Part shown: positions 37,685 to 47,161 of the stretch, piece by piece
Position numbering within the stretch: position 1 is the first letter of the stretch
How the letters are laid out: every line of letters begins with the position of its first letter
Source: Acinetobacter genomosp. 15BJ
Lineage (GTDB): Bacteria > Pseudomonadota > Gammaproteobacteria > Pseudomonadales > Moraxellaceae
Assembly: GCF_000400715.1 (NCBI RefSeq)
Contig: NZ_KE007346.1
Span: forward strand, 432,728-496,727
Reading direction: 5' to 3'
DNA length: 64,000 nucleotides
The notes under the pieces: model-generated
Databases searched by the model: none
Seen by the model: only the letters and a program-made list of their open reading frames with translations
What the model was told of the DNA's origin: nothing
Position numbers and translations under genes: made by a program

Positions 37685-39265
37685 ATGAAAACAATACGAA
37701 GACAGTATGATGTCTTAGGTCAATCTCAGGAGCCAAAGGATCATACGACATCTGAAATTTTTAATTTGAATAAGGGAACTTTTTCTGATTACACAACAAA
37801 TCAAGCCAAGAACAGCGTTTTATTTTATAAAGATAAAGAATCTATTGTAAATGTTGAACGAGATAATGAAAGGTTATTTAATTTAATCCCTAAAGTGAGA
37901 GCTGAAAATAATTTAACTAGCATTACAAAGATTCATGATGTAGATCAATTTTTTAGTTTTTTAAATGAATCGCTATATAAGGTCGTATCAAAGGTTCATA
38001 ATTTTTTAGATGTTCACTTTTTAAAAGCATTAGATGATTTATCTATTGATCAATTTAAGGGGAGTGATGTTGATAATATTTACTATGTCAATCATCCTTC
38101 TGATTTTGTACAAGAGTATAGTATTCAATATTATGAAGTCTTCGATAAGGTCTGGGTTGATAACAGCTATTATGAGTCACAATGGGTTGAAAGTGGTTAT
38201 GAACGTGAAAATTTGATTGTTGACGGACATAATGGATCTGTTTGGGTTGAAAGCGGATATTATGATCAGATAGAGGTGGTTGAAGGGTATACAGAACAGG
38301 TTTTAGTTGAGCAAGGTCATTTTGAAACACAAAAAATTTATAAAGACCAAGTAGGGGTGATTTATGTCGATGATCATTCACCGACCAGCGACTATTATAA
38401 ATATTTGACACAATACTATGATGCAAAAACAAAGGTTTGGCAGGCTGGATATGAGCTAACCTTGGCTGAATCAAAAAATGTTTGGGTTGATACCAGTTAT
38501 TATGAGTCACAATGGGTTGAGACCAATCATTATCAAAAAACAATCTGGGTGGATACAAGTCACTACGAAGATCAATGGGTCGATACAAGCCATTATGAAA
38601 AGGAATGGATTGATACGAGTGGCTATGAAAATATTTTAATAAGCAGTGGTTATTGGGAAAATCAACTAATCGAATCTGGTTACCGAGATGTAGACTTTGG
38701 TGGGCATGATAAGGTTTTGAGTTCTGTAAGTTATAGTCTGATGGGGAATTATGACTGGGTAAATGACCCAGAAAGTATAGAAAGACATTTAGAATGCGGG
38801 CGTTATATTGAAGATCTTGAGCTAGTTGGTAGTGCAAATATCAATGCCACAGGTAATGGATTGGATAATGTGATTACTGGAAATGTTGGAAACAATATTC
38901 TGGACGGCCGTGGTGGTCATGATAACTATATTGGGGGTGCTGGTTCAGATACGGTGATTTATAACATATTGAATTATAGTGATGGACTTGTTGATCGATG
39001 GCAAGATTTTCATGTCGGTAATGTCTGGACAGATTTGCAAGCAGACAAAATTGATCTTAGTCAATTATTGACGGATTATACTGGGGATGGCTCGACTGCA
39101 TCTCTGGAAAAATTCATTCATGTCAATCAAGAAGGCGAAAATACTATTGTAAGTATTGATCGAGATGGTGAAGCGTCTGCTGAGAACAGTGTTCAGTTAG
39201 TGCTACTCAACAATGTCAATACAACATTGAGTGAATTATTGGGCAATCACCAAATTATTTTTTAA
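37685..39265 (+). CDS. Secreted repeat protein with aromatic WVDTSHYE repeats and type I secretion tail
   Basis: A 526-residue protein with no N-terminal signal. Residues 1-150 are not recognised. Two clusters of about ten-residue repeats follow (roughly 155-220 and 264-340). Examples are VWVDNSYYESQ, WVESGYEREN, IWVDTSHYEDQ, WVDTSHYEKE and WIDTSGYENI, with core W-[VI]-[DE]-[ST]-x-[YH]-[YE]. The tail has RTX-like NGLDNVITGNVGNNILDGRG and GGAGSDTVIYN, then DKIDLSQLL, matching the VCA0849-type C-terminal target domain of type I secretion substrates. It is probably exported and may bind a surface or glycan. No ABC exporter gene is nearby. A GGTGGGGAA ribosome site precedes the ATG. Confidence 0.75.
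   Translation: MKTIRRQYDVLGQSQEPKDHTTSEIFNLNKGTFSDYTTNQAKNSVLFYKDKESIVNVERDNERLFNLIPKVRAENNLTSITKIHDVDQFFSFLNESLYKVVSKVHNFLDVHFLKALDDLSIDQFKGSDVDNIYYVNHPSDFVQEYSIQYYEVFDKVWVDNSYYESQWVESGYERENLIVDGHNGSVWVESGYYDQIEVVEGYTEQVLVEQGHFETQKIYKDQVGVIYVDDHSPTSDYYKYLTQYYDAKTKVWQAGYELTLAESKNVWVDTSYYESQWVETNHYQKTIWVDTSHYEDQWVDTSHYEKEWIDTSGYENILISSGYWENQLIESGYRDVDFGGHDKVLSSVSYSLMGNYDWVNDPESIERHLECGRYIEDLELVGSANINATGNGLDNVITGNVGNNILDGRGGHDNYIGGAGSDTVIYNILNYSDGLVDRWQDFHVGNVWTDLQADKIDLSQLLTDYTGDGSTASLEKFIHVNQEGENTIVSIDRDGEASAENSVQLVLLNNVNTTLSELLGNHQIIF
38153..38190 (+). repeat. 38-base direct repeat in the repeat-protein gene, copy 1
   Basis: This matches 38483-38520 at 36 of 38 positions and encodes WVDNSYYESQWVE. 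Copies are 330 bases (110 codons) apart, so recombination between them would keep the frame. Confidence 0.85.
38483..38520 (+). repeat. 38-base direct repeat in the repeat-protein gene, copy 2
   Basis: Partner of 38153-38190, encoding WVDTSYYESQWVE at the start of the second repeat cluster. Confidence 0.85.
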
Positions 39266-39284
39266 ACGTTTTTTATAAAAATCT

Positions 39285-39311
39285 AAGAGCTGTCAATGAC
39301 AGCTCTTTTTC
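39285..39311 (+). terminator. Terminator of the repeat-protein gene
   Basis: AAGAGCTGTC and GACAGCTCTT pair around AATG... with a T run following. Confidence 0.88.
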
Positions 39312-39390
39312 TTGGCTGTAGACAATTTGTTCAATCAAAATCAGTTTGAAGAAAAAATACTAAAAAAGTCGAGTTTTTTTTAATTCTCCC

Positions 39391-39419
39391 CTTGAAGCTA
39401 TTTTTTTTAACCCCACAAA
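39391..39419 (+). promoter_or_regulatory. Sigma-32-type heat-shock promoter of groESL
   Basis: CTTGAAG (39391-39397) and CCCCACAAA (39411-39419) are 13 bases apart, close to the sigma-32 consensus CTTGAAA and CCCCATNT. No CIRCE element is seen. Confidence 0.75.
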
Positions 39420-39500
39420 AGTGGCATATCAAAATTTTATGTATTGCCATGAATTGGCGATACGAATTAATCAAAAAGACTAAGTCTGATGGAGTTAACT

Positions 39501-39791
39501 ATGAGCAACATTCGTCCATTACATGATCGTGTTGTGATTCGTCGCGTAGAAGAAGAAACTAAAACGGCTGGTGGTATTTTACTTCCAGGTTCTGCTGCTG
39601 AAAAACCATCTCAAGGTGAAGTAATTGCAGTAGGTAATGGTCAAATCACTGACAATGGTGTTCGCGCTTTAGACGTTAAAGTTGGCGATAAAGTATTGTT
39701 CGGTACTTATGCAGGTACAACAGTAAAAGTAAGCGGTGAAGAGCTCTTGATCATGAAAGAGTCAGATATCTTAGCTGTACTTGAAGGCTAA
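39501..39791 (+). CDS. groES: Co-chaperonin GroES
   Basis: A 96-residue subunit of the heptameric GroEL lid. The sequence [19 protein letters not shown] then [20 protein letters not shown] (mobile loop) and [13 protein letters not shown] is typical. I chose the ATG at 39501 because GGAG lies eight bases upstream and homologues start here; an earlier in-frame ATG at 39489 adds four residues. groEL follows after 58 bases. Confidence 0.98.
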   Translation: MSNIRPLHDRVVIRRVEEETKTAGGILLPGSAAEKPSQGEVIAVGNGQITDNGVRALDVKVGDKVLFGTYAGTTVKVSGEELLIMKESDILAVLEG

Positions 39792-39831
39792 TCGATACAT
39801 AACTCACAAATTAATCAGATACAGTATTTAA

Positions 39832-41484
<1,653 letters not shown>

Positions 41485-41570
41485 ACTGCTCATATATAGT
41501 TTAAATTATTATAATTTAAGCTATAAATTTTTAACTTACTCACGATGTTACTCACATTTGAGTTTGTTAC

Positions 41571-41604
41571 AAAAAGGTCGCAAATTTTATTTGTGACCTT
41601 TTTA
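41571..41604 (+). terminator. Terminator of groESL
   Basis: AAAAAGGTCGCAAAT and ATTTGTGACCTTTTT pair with one mismatch, followed by TTAA. Confidence 0.88.
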
Positions 41605-41690
41605 ATTCATGGATCACTATTAATTCGATCATATAGTTGACCTGAATTAATTACAAAATCAGATGTGTTTGGAGTCGTTGGAGGATCTTA

Positions 41691-41813
41691 TTGATCAGAG
41701 AGAGTAGGGAATCATTTGCATCTACAGCATTAACTGATATCGCTAATAATTGGTCTAGGAATAGAGAAAAGATGGAAAAGAAAAAGCGGAGAAAAAATAA
41801 TGGAGTCTTATGA
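41691..41813 (+). CDS. Possible small basic protein, 40 residues
   Basis: A TTG at 41691 preceded by a strong GGAGG (41679-41683) opens a frame reading MIRESRESFASTALTDIANN then WSRNREKMEKKKRRKNNGVL. It overlaps the start of the next gene by 14 bases, as in translational coupling. No family is recognised. The excellent ribosome site is the main support; the rare start codon and short length are against. Confidence 0.4.
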   Translation: MIRESRESFASTALTDIANNWSRNREKMEKKKRRKNNGVL

Positions 41814-42306
41814 GTTAACGAAATATGATCATTTTATAAATCCTGCTTTTATTAAGGTTGTAAAGGGTGAACTTATTTTTTTAATTTTTTCACTGGTCTG
41901 TTTGTGGATACTGATACCTGCGGTTTTTGATTCTGATCGATGGGTTGTAATGGTTTTTAATTTTAATATTTCATTGTATTATCTTTATCCTGTTTTTGTT
42001 GGGTTTCTCTGTTTATTATATGTATTTGGAAGGGTTTTTAAATATTATAGTCGTACTGTATTTCATTTTTATTTTAAAGGTAATTTTCTGGTGCTTAATA
42101 TCTTTGAGTTTAAAAGCGTTCAGTTTAGTGAATTTAATTTTGTTTTAGACAAGTATAGTATTGGACACTGGAATGGCTTTAAGAAAGAATATTTTAATTG
42201 TGTAGGGATTGAAGGTAATAAAAAAATATATCTCCTTCCTATTGCTGATGATAAACAAGATGAGCTTGTAAAGCTTTTGCTTGATCATGGTGGGAAGCAA
42301 CTATAA
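41800..42306 (+). CDS. Hypothetical membrane protein, 168 residues
   Basis: A protein with two strong transmembrane helices (about residues 25-45 and 58-77) and a C-terminal cytoplasmic part of mixed strands ending LLPIADDKQDELVKLLLDHG. That part resembles a PH-like (YdbS/YcxB-type) domain, but similarity is weak. Base composition is more AT-rich than the core genes. It may be co-expressed with the small frame before it and the broken peptide gene after it. Confidence 0.6.
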   Translation: MESYELTKYDHFINPAFIKVVKGELIFLIFSLVCLWILIPAVFDSDRWVVMVFNFNISLYYLYPVFVGFLCLLYVFGRVFKYYSRTVFHFYFKGNFLVLNIFEFKSVQFSEFNFVLDKYSIGHWNGFKKEYFNCVGIEGNKKIYLLPIADDKQDELVKLLLDHGGKQL

Positions 42307-42342
42307 TTTTGAAGATGACAAGAGTAGTGATAGGAGTAATAT

Positions 42343-42497
42343 ATGTTTGATCAATTGAATACGATTCAGGTTATAAGTATTTTTGTTACGCCTATCATTA
42401 TTATCTTAGGAGTATTTTTGCTCCAAAATCATTAAGACGACCTTTGTCGATTGGGCTTATTATATTATTAACAACTTATTTTATTCGATTGTTTTAA
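42343..42497 (+). pseudogene. Frameshifted small membrane-peptide gene
   Basis: After an AGGAG ribosome site the plus strand encodes MFDQLNTIQVISIFVTPIII then ILGVFLLQNH and stops at 42433-42435. Inserting one T in the T5 run near 42417 restores a 51-residue protein continuing APKSLRRPLSIGLII and LLTTYFIRLF to TAA at 42495-42497, with two transmembrane helices. This is a homopolymer frameshift: a real mutation, a slippage site or a sequencing error. Confidence 0.55.
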
Positions 42498-42953
42498 TGT
42501 AAATTAACTTACTAGTAAGTATTGCTTTTTTAAATTTATTTAAAAAATAAAAAAACTATAATAAAGTCACAGGTTAATAGAGTGGTTTGTGGTTTTGTAG
42601 TTATATTGGCAGTTGCACTGCGAGGGTAACTTTTTATTTTATTTTTTTGATTTGTGCTTATTTCTGGTGGTTTTTTGCAGGCGAAATTACTTATACGCCA
42701 ACTAAATGAATATTCGTTGTACCAAATCGACGTATTTACCTGTTTGTTGTACAGAGTGCTCGATCCAGTTTAACTTGATAAATTCAGAGAAATTTGAGAG
42801 GGATGTATTTGTTTGTTGAAACGTGAAATCTAAACTCATAAAAAATGAGCGTATTTATGTACACTCATTTTTACTACATTTTTTTAAGTTTTAGCCTTAA
42901 CTGTTTAGCATTACTGCATATGCAGGGTTTTTTTTATTGACCATTTTGGGGAT
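42498..42953. other. 456-base intergenic region with palindrome and tiny Cys-rich frame
   Basis: It begins with a perfect palindrome ACTTACTAGTAAGT (42507-42520) followed by a T run, probably the 3' end of the small gene. A 37-codon frame at 42706-42819 (MNIRCTKSTYLPVCCTECSI, then QFNLINSEKFERDVFVC) has a CC-x-x-C cluster but no ribosome site. Otherwise only AT-rich sequence and the hairpin at 42841-42872. Confidence 0.45.
42841..42872. terminator. Terminator-like stem-loop
   Basis: AAAAATGAGCGTA and TACACTCATTTTT pair with one mismatch around TTTATG and carry A/T tails on both sides. It lies 80 bases beyond the dgkA stop and could end dgkA or the upstream small genes. Confidence 0.55.
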
Positions 42954-43328
42954 TTAACGAAATAAAATAATCATCCAGGTAAAAAAGATAATTGCCAAAG
43001 AAACAAATTGCGCAGCACTGCCCATATCTTTTGCATTCTTAGATAGCGGATTCTTTTCTAGCGAAACGCGGTCCACTACAGCTTCAATGGCCGAATTAAA
43101 CAGCTCTACAATAATCGCCAATAAACAGACAGCAACCATAAGTGCCTGTTCAACGGCTGACACATGTACAAAGAAGCTCATCGGGATCAAGATCACATTC
43201 AGTAATAGGATTTGTCGGAAGGCAGCTTCATGACTAAAAGCGGCTTTAAATCCTGCGATTGAATAGCCTGTGGCATTTAAAATCCGCTTAATGCCACTTT
43301 TGCCTTTATAGGGAGAGTATTGCGTCAT
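42954..43328 (-). CDS. dgkA: Diacylglycerol kinase DgkA
   Basis: A 124-residue integral inner-membrane kinase that recycles diacylglycerol to phosphatidic acid. It has an N-terminal amphipathic helix (NATGYSIAGFKAAFSHEAAFRQ) with the catalytic-site Glu, three transmembrane helices, and the signature ELFNSAIEAVVDRVSLE then NAKDMGSAAQFVSL. The ATG at 43326-43328 gives the usual family length; an upstream in-frame start at 43400 would add 24 unlikely residues. No strong ribosome site is seen at either. Confidence 0.92.
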   Translation of the reverse strand: MTQYSPYKGKSGIKRILNATGYSIAGFKAAFSHEAAFRQILLLNVILIPMSFFVHVSAVEQALMVAVCLLAIIVELFNSAIEAVVDRVSLEKNPLSKNAKDMGSAAQFVSLAIIFFTWMIILFR

Positions 43329-43518
43329 TACGATCGAGGAATGAGAGAAAGGCTTATTATAAGAGCAAAGATGTTGCAGTAAATTGGCAATATGTCGCAT
43401 GCGTGTAGCATGAGCCGCAGCTTTCTGCCATTAATCTCTATAAAGCTTGCATTTATAAATTGTCAATTTGTGCTGTGCTAAGGATAATAAGCACAGAATT
43501 ATTGAAGGAAAGCGCTGC

Positions 43519-44586
43519 ATGAAAATTATCGCAGATGAAAATTTGGCATTTACCGATTATTTCTTTGCGGAATTTGCAGAAATACAGCACCGAGCAGGGC
43601 GTACCTTAACCCATGCGGATGTACAGGATGCCGATGCACTTTTAGTTCGCTCTGTGACTAAAGTGAACCATGCCTTAATTGATCAGAGTAAAATTAAGTT
43701 TGTAGGCAGTGCCACCATTGGAACAGACCACCTTGATATCCAAGCCTTAGAGCAACAACATATTACGTGGAGTAATGCTGCAGGTTGTAATGCACAAGCA
43801 GTCGCAGAATATGTGATTACCGCGTTACTGTATTTAGATATCAATCTTTTGGAAAAAAATAAAGCCTTCACTTTAGCCATTGTTGGTTTAGGGAATGTCG
43901 GTAGTCGTCTTGCCGTGATGGCACAATTGCTTGGTTGGAATGTAATTGGCTATGATCCTTATGTGCAATTAGGCGGTATTGAAAATGTCTCTTTTGACGA
44001 GCTGTTAAAACGTGCCGATGCCATTTCAATTCATGTGCCTTTAACCTTATCGGGTGATTTCCCGACGCAGCATTTATTTGATGCAGCTGCTTTGACTGCT
44101 ATGAAACCCTCTGCTGTTTTAATCAATAGTGCGCGTGGACCTGTGATTGAACAGGCTGCATTAATGGTAGATATTTTGGATACTAAACGTCAAGTCGTTC
44201 TCGATGTATTTGAGTTTGAACCAGAAATTTCTGAGCAACTGTTGGATTTATTGGCCTTAGCAACGCCACATATTGCGGGTTATAGTCTGGAAGGGAAGGC
44301 CAGAGGCACACAGATGATCTATCAAGCTTTTTGCGATAAATTCTCTTATGAAGCCTCGAAGCATTTTGAGAGTCAATTGCCTCAGGTGGAACAATATTTC
44401 TGGCAGCAGGATTTAAAAGCTACGCTGAAACAACATCTGACTCAGATTTATGATATTGCTGCCGATGATCAGCAACTCCGTGCTTGTGTACAAGCGGGCA
44501 AGGTTGAGCAAACAGCATTTGATCTACTCCGAAAAAATTATCCTTTACGCCGTGAGTGGGCTGCCCACGGTGGACCAAAAGCATGA
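43519..44586 (+). CDS. pdxB: Erythronate-4-phosphate dehydrogenase PdxB
   Basis: A 355-residue NAD-dependent D-2-hydroxyacid dehydrogenase in pyridoxal phosphate biosynthesis. It starts MKIIADENLAFTDYFFAEFA, with the family's DALLVRSVTKVN, GSATIGTDHLD, NAAGCNAQAVAEYV, nucleotide loop AIVGLGNVGSRLAVMA, NSARGPVIEQ and the catalytic TPHIAGYSLEGKARGT. I chose the ATG at 43519 with AAGGA upstream rather than the longer frame from 43468. Its stop overlaps the next start (ATGA). Confidence 0.95.
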   Translation: MKIIADENLAFTDYFFAEFAEIQHRAGRTLTHADVQDADALLVRSVTKVNHALIDQSKIKFVGSATIGTDHLDIQALEQQHITWSNAAGCNAQAVAEYVITALLYLDINLLEKNKAFTLAIVGLGNVGSRLAVMAQLLGWNVIGYDPYVQLGGIENVSFDELLKRADAISIHVPLTLSGDFPTQHLFDAAALTAMKPSAVLINSARGPVIEQAALMVDILDTKRQVVLDVFEFEPEISEQLLDLLALATPHIAGYSLEGKARGTQMIYQAFCDKFSYEASKHFESQLPQVEQYFWQQDLKATLKQHLTQIYDIAADDQQLRACVQAGKVEQTAFDLLRKNYPLRREWAAHGGPKA

Positions 44587-45566
44587 GTCAAGCAATGAAA
44601 ACTTACCAACCGACCTGTTCAATTGATGCCTTAAAAGCGCGTGCAGAGATGTACAGCAAGATTCGTCAGTTCTTTGTTCAGCGGCAAGTACTTGAGGTTG
44701 AAACCCCGATTTTATCGCAGGCAGGTGTGACTGATGTACATTTGGCTTCTGTTCAAGTACAGCGTCATATTCACGGCAAATTAAATACCCAGTATTTACA
44801 GACCTCTCCTGAATTTCCAATGAAACGTTTATTGGCTAGTGGCAGTGGGGCAATCTATCAAATTTGCAAAGTCTTCCGTGATGATGAGCATGGGCGTAAG
44901 CACAACAGTGAATTTACGATGTTGGAATGGTATCGACCGGGATTAGACTTAAAGGGCTTGATGCATGAGACTGCGGATCTGCTAGAAACCTGTCTGGTGC
45001 ATCGTTTTGGTGACATTCGTCCAGTTGTTCTCAGTTATAAGCATGCTTTTCAGGATCGTTTGGATATTAATCCTTTGCAAGCGACGGTGAAACAACTCAA
45101 AGATACAGCCAATCGTGTTGGGCTTAATCTTGATTTGGGTGATGATCGTCTAGCGTATATGGACTTATTATTTTCGCATTTTGTCGAGCCTAGTCTGGGC
45201 TTCGATGCACCTGTATTTTTGACCGATTTCCCACCTGAAATGGCATCATTGGCAAAAGTGAAACAGGATGAAGATGGTGAATCCGTTGCAGCTCGTTTTG
45301 AGGTGTATATCGAAGGTTTAGAGCTGGCCAATGCCTATGATGAGTTATTAGATGCTGAGGTTTTAGCATCACGTTTTGAGGCGGATAATGCTGAACGTGC
45401 GAAGCAGGGCTTAGCAGTGATTCCAACTGATCAGTATTTATTGGCAGCTTTACCCCATATGCCTGAATGTTCTGGTATTGCTTTGGGTATTGATCGTTTA
45501 CTCATGGTTGCCATGAATCAACTCAAAATTGATCAGGTCATTGCATTCCCAGCAGAGATTGCCTAG
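44583..45566 (+). CDS. epmA: EF-P beta-lysylation ligase EpmA (GenX/PoxA)
   Basis: A 327-residue LysRS-like class II synthetase without anticodon domain, which attaches lysine or beta-lysine to elongation factor P. Class II motifs are visible: VETPILSQAGVTDVHLASV, the motif 2 loop FRDDEHGRKHNSEFTMLEWY, and motif 3 GIALGIDRLLMV. Translation starts at ATG 44583, whose ATGA overlaps the pdxB stop, indicating coupling. Length matches EpmA (325). Confidence 0.93.
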   Translation: MSQAMKTYQPTCSIDALKARAEMYSKIRQFFVQRQVLEVETPILSQAGVTDVHLASVQVQRHIHGKLNTQYLQTSPEFPMKRLLASGSGAIYQICKVFRDDEHGRKHNSEFTMLEWYRPGLDLKGLMHETADLLETCLVHRFGDIRPVVLSYKHAFQDRLDINPLQATVKQLKDTANRVGLNLDLGDDRLAYMDLLFSHFVEPSLGFDAPVFLTDFPPEMASLAKVKQDEDGESVAARFEVYIEGLELANAYDELLDAEVLASRFEADNAERAKQGLAVIPTDQYLLAALPHMPECSGIALGIDRLLMVAMNQLKIDQVIAFPAEIA

Positions 45567-45584
45567 GGCTTTTATTTTCAGTCT

Positions 45585-46712
45585 TTACAGAAGTTGCATT
45601 AATAGCTGCATCAACTCACTTTGGCGATGTGTTCGGGTTTTTTTGAAAATTGATTGCAGATGCTTTTTCACAGTATCCGCTTGAATTTCATGTGAAAGAG
45701 CAATTTCTTTGGTGGTTTTTCCTTCCAGAAGTTGCTCACATATTTTATGTTCTACAGGAGTGAACATAAAAAGTTGGGTGCAGATGTCTTTCTGATATTT
45801 AGGTTTTTGTTTGAGTCCAGAAAAGGTGGCAAGTAAGACTGGACGAAGGCCAAAAATCTTATGGGTTTTTTCTGGGCTGAGTAAATCTAGCGTTAAGAAT
45901 AAATGTTGATCGAGTAGCATGATCTTTGAACTTTCATGACTCGAATGTTCAGAATTGTTTTTATAATGACGCTCCAATTCAATCAGATTCTGGTCAAATT
46001 GTTGCTGATGTTGTTCATTAAAAATAAAACGACGCTGTTTGATTTGAATCTGTTGGTGATCTTGTAATAATTGCTGAGCTTCGGAATTGATCTCTAAAAT
46101 ATCCCCATTGAGATTAATAATGGCAATGGGTTGGTTCATTTTTTGAATTAACTGTGACCCGAGTAAGGTCATGGTGGAGTATTCAAAATGATGACGATAT
46201 TGTTGAATTTTTTGTTGTACGATCGGCAAAATTTCATAAATTGGCTGGAGTTCGGTACAACTTAAAGCACCCCGATCAGGGCTGGTCAGAAAGGCCAATA
46301 ATACACAGACTTTTTGATCATAAATAATTTGAATGGCTGAACAAAAACGTAGATCTAAAGGCTGTAAAACACGTTGATAGACTTGGGTGTGGGTAATTTC
46401 CTGTTCATGAAAATGTTGTGCACAATGCATCCAGCCCATCATTGGTGCGATGAGCATTTTCTTTAAACGAGGATCGTCATCAATATCTAAACGAATTTGA
46501 GTGAGAGCCGCTTGTTCGAGCTGATGTGCATCAAAATTGACGCCGTGGTGAACACTAAATGAAAGCGCTTGAACTTCGAGATCAACGGCCAAAAGTTGTG
46601 AGGCTTGAATATTAAAATAATGATTTAATTGCTCTAGAAAAATAATCCAATCATCAGCATGCTGAACTTTATTCAAGATGTCCATGACAGGGCGATGCTG
46701 AGTTAAATTCAT
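45585..46712 (-). CDS. LuxR-type helix-turn-helix regulator
   Basis: A 375-residue regulator with a C-terminal LuxR/GerE domain: FTPVEHKICEQLLEGKTTKE, then IALSHEIQADTVKKHLQSIF. The central part (about residues 190-240) resembles a PAS sensor (MNQPIAIINLNGDILEINSE). The N-terminal 180 residues have no recognised domain. It converges with epmA, 19 bases apart, and is transcribed alone. Target and signal are unknown. Confidence 0.82.
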   Translation of the reverse strand: MNLTQHRPVMDILNKVQHADDWIIFLEQLNHYFNIQASQLLAVDLEVQALSFSVHHGVNFDAHQLEQAALTQIRLDIDDDPRLKKMLIAPMMGWMHCAQHFHEQEITHTQVYQRVLQPLDLRFCSAIQIIYDQKVCVLLAFLTSPDRGALSCTELQPIYEILPIVQQKIQQYRHHFEYSTMTLLGSQLIQKMNQPIAIINLNGDILEINSEAQQLLQDHQQIQIKQRRFIFNEQHQQQFDQNLIELERHYKNNSEHSSHESSKIMLLDQHLFLTLDLLSPEKTHKIFGLRPVLLATFSGLKQKPKYQKDICTQLFMFTPVEHKICEQLLEGKTTKEIALSHEIQADTVKKHLQSIFKKTRTHRQSELMQLLMQLL

Positions 46713-46909
46713 CTAAAAACCCCATTAAAAGAATAGAATAAATTTCCATATAGTTTATATGGGTTTTAGATAAATGAAATTACTAAATGAAAAAAATGTG
46801 ACTTGTTATGCAATGAACTGACGAAATAGGTGTTTTGGGTTAAACCATTTTAAGGGGAGACTAAACATGAATATGCCTAAACTGGATAGCAGTCTAGGCA
46901 TATTGGAAT

Positions 46910-47074
46910 TCAACAGCGTCCTTTTTTAGCTTGCCCAGATGGGCAAAAATCACCATGACCCTCATGATGATTATCTGGATCAATAACCACACTGCCATGA
47001 GGAGGATGTACTGCACCGGCGGATAAACCGAAGGTCAGTAACGTACTGAAGCAGAGCAATATTATTTTCATCAT
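46910..47074 (-). CDS. Small exported His-rich peptide, 54 residues
   Basis: From an ATG at 47072-47074, with AGGATG upstream, the minus strand encodes MMKIILLCFSTLLTFGLSAG, a signal peptide, then AVHPPHGSVVIDPDNHHEGH and GDFCPSGQAKKGRC. The mature 34 residues carry six His and two Cys, suggesting metal binding or a small disulfide. No family is recognised. A hairpin (ATATGCCTA/TAGGCATAT, 46871-46903) follows the stop. It precedes neither sulfatase gene directly, lying downstream of them on the same strand. Confidence 0.65.
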   Translation of the reverse strand: MMKIILLCFSTLLTFGLSAGAVHPPHGSVVIDPDNHHEGHGDFCPSGQAKKGRC

Positions 47075-47161
47075 TGCATCCTATCGTTATTACTTTCACT
47101 TTAAAACGATCAATATGTTTCGGCTAGCGAGATGATGCTGGTTTTTTAACAGAGATTGGTA

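Noticed and set aside
38153..38690. CRISPR array
   Set aside because: The repeats are protein-level decapeptide repeats inside an open frame, with variable DNA and no constant spacers.
38088..38837. 249-codon frame antisense to the repeat protein
   Set aside because: It is a shadow produced by the low-stop repetitive coding strand, with His/Gln/Pro-rich sequence and no ribosome site.
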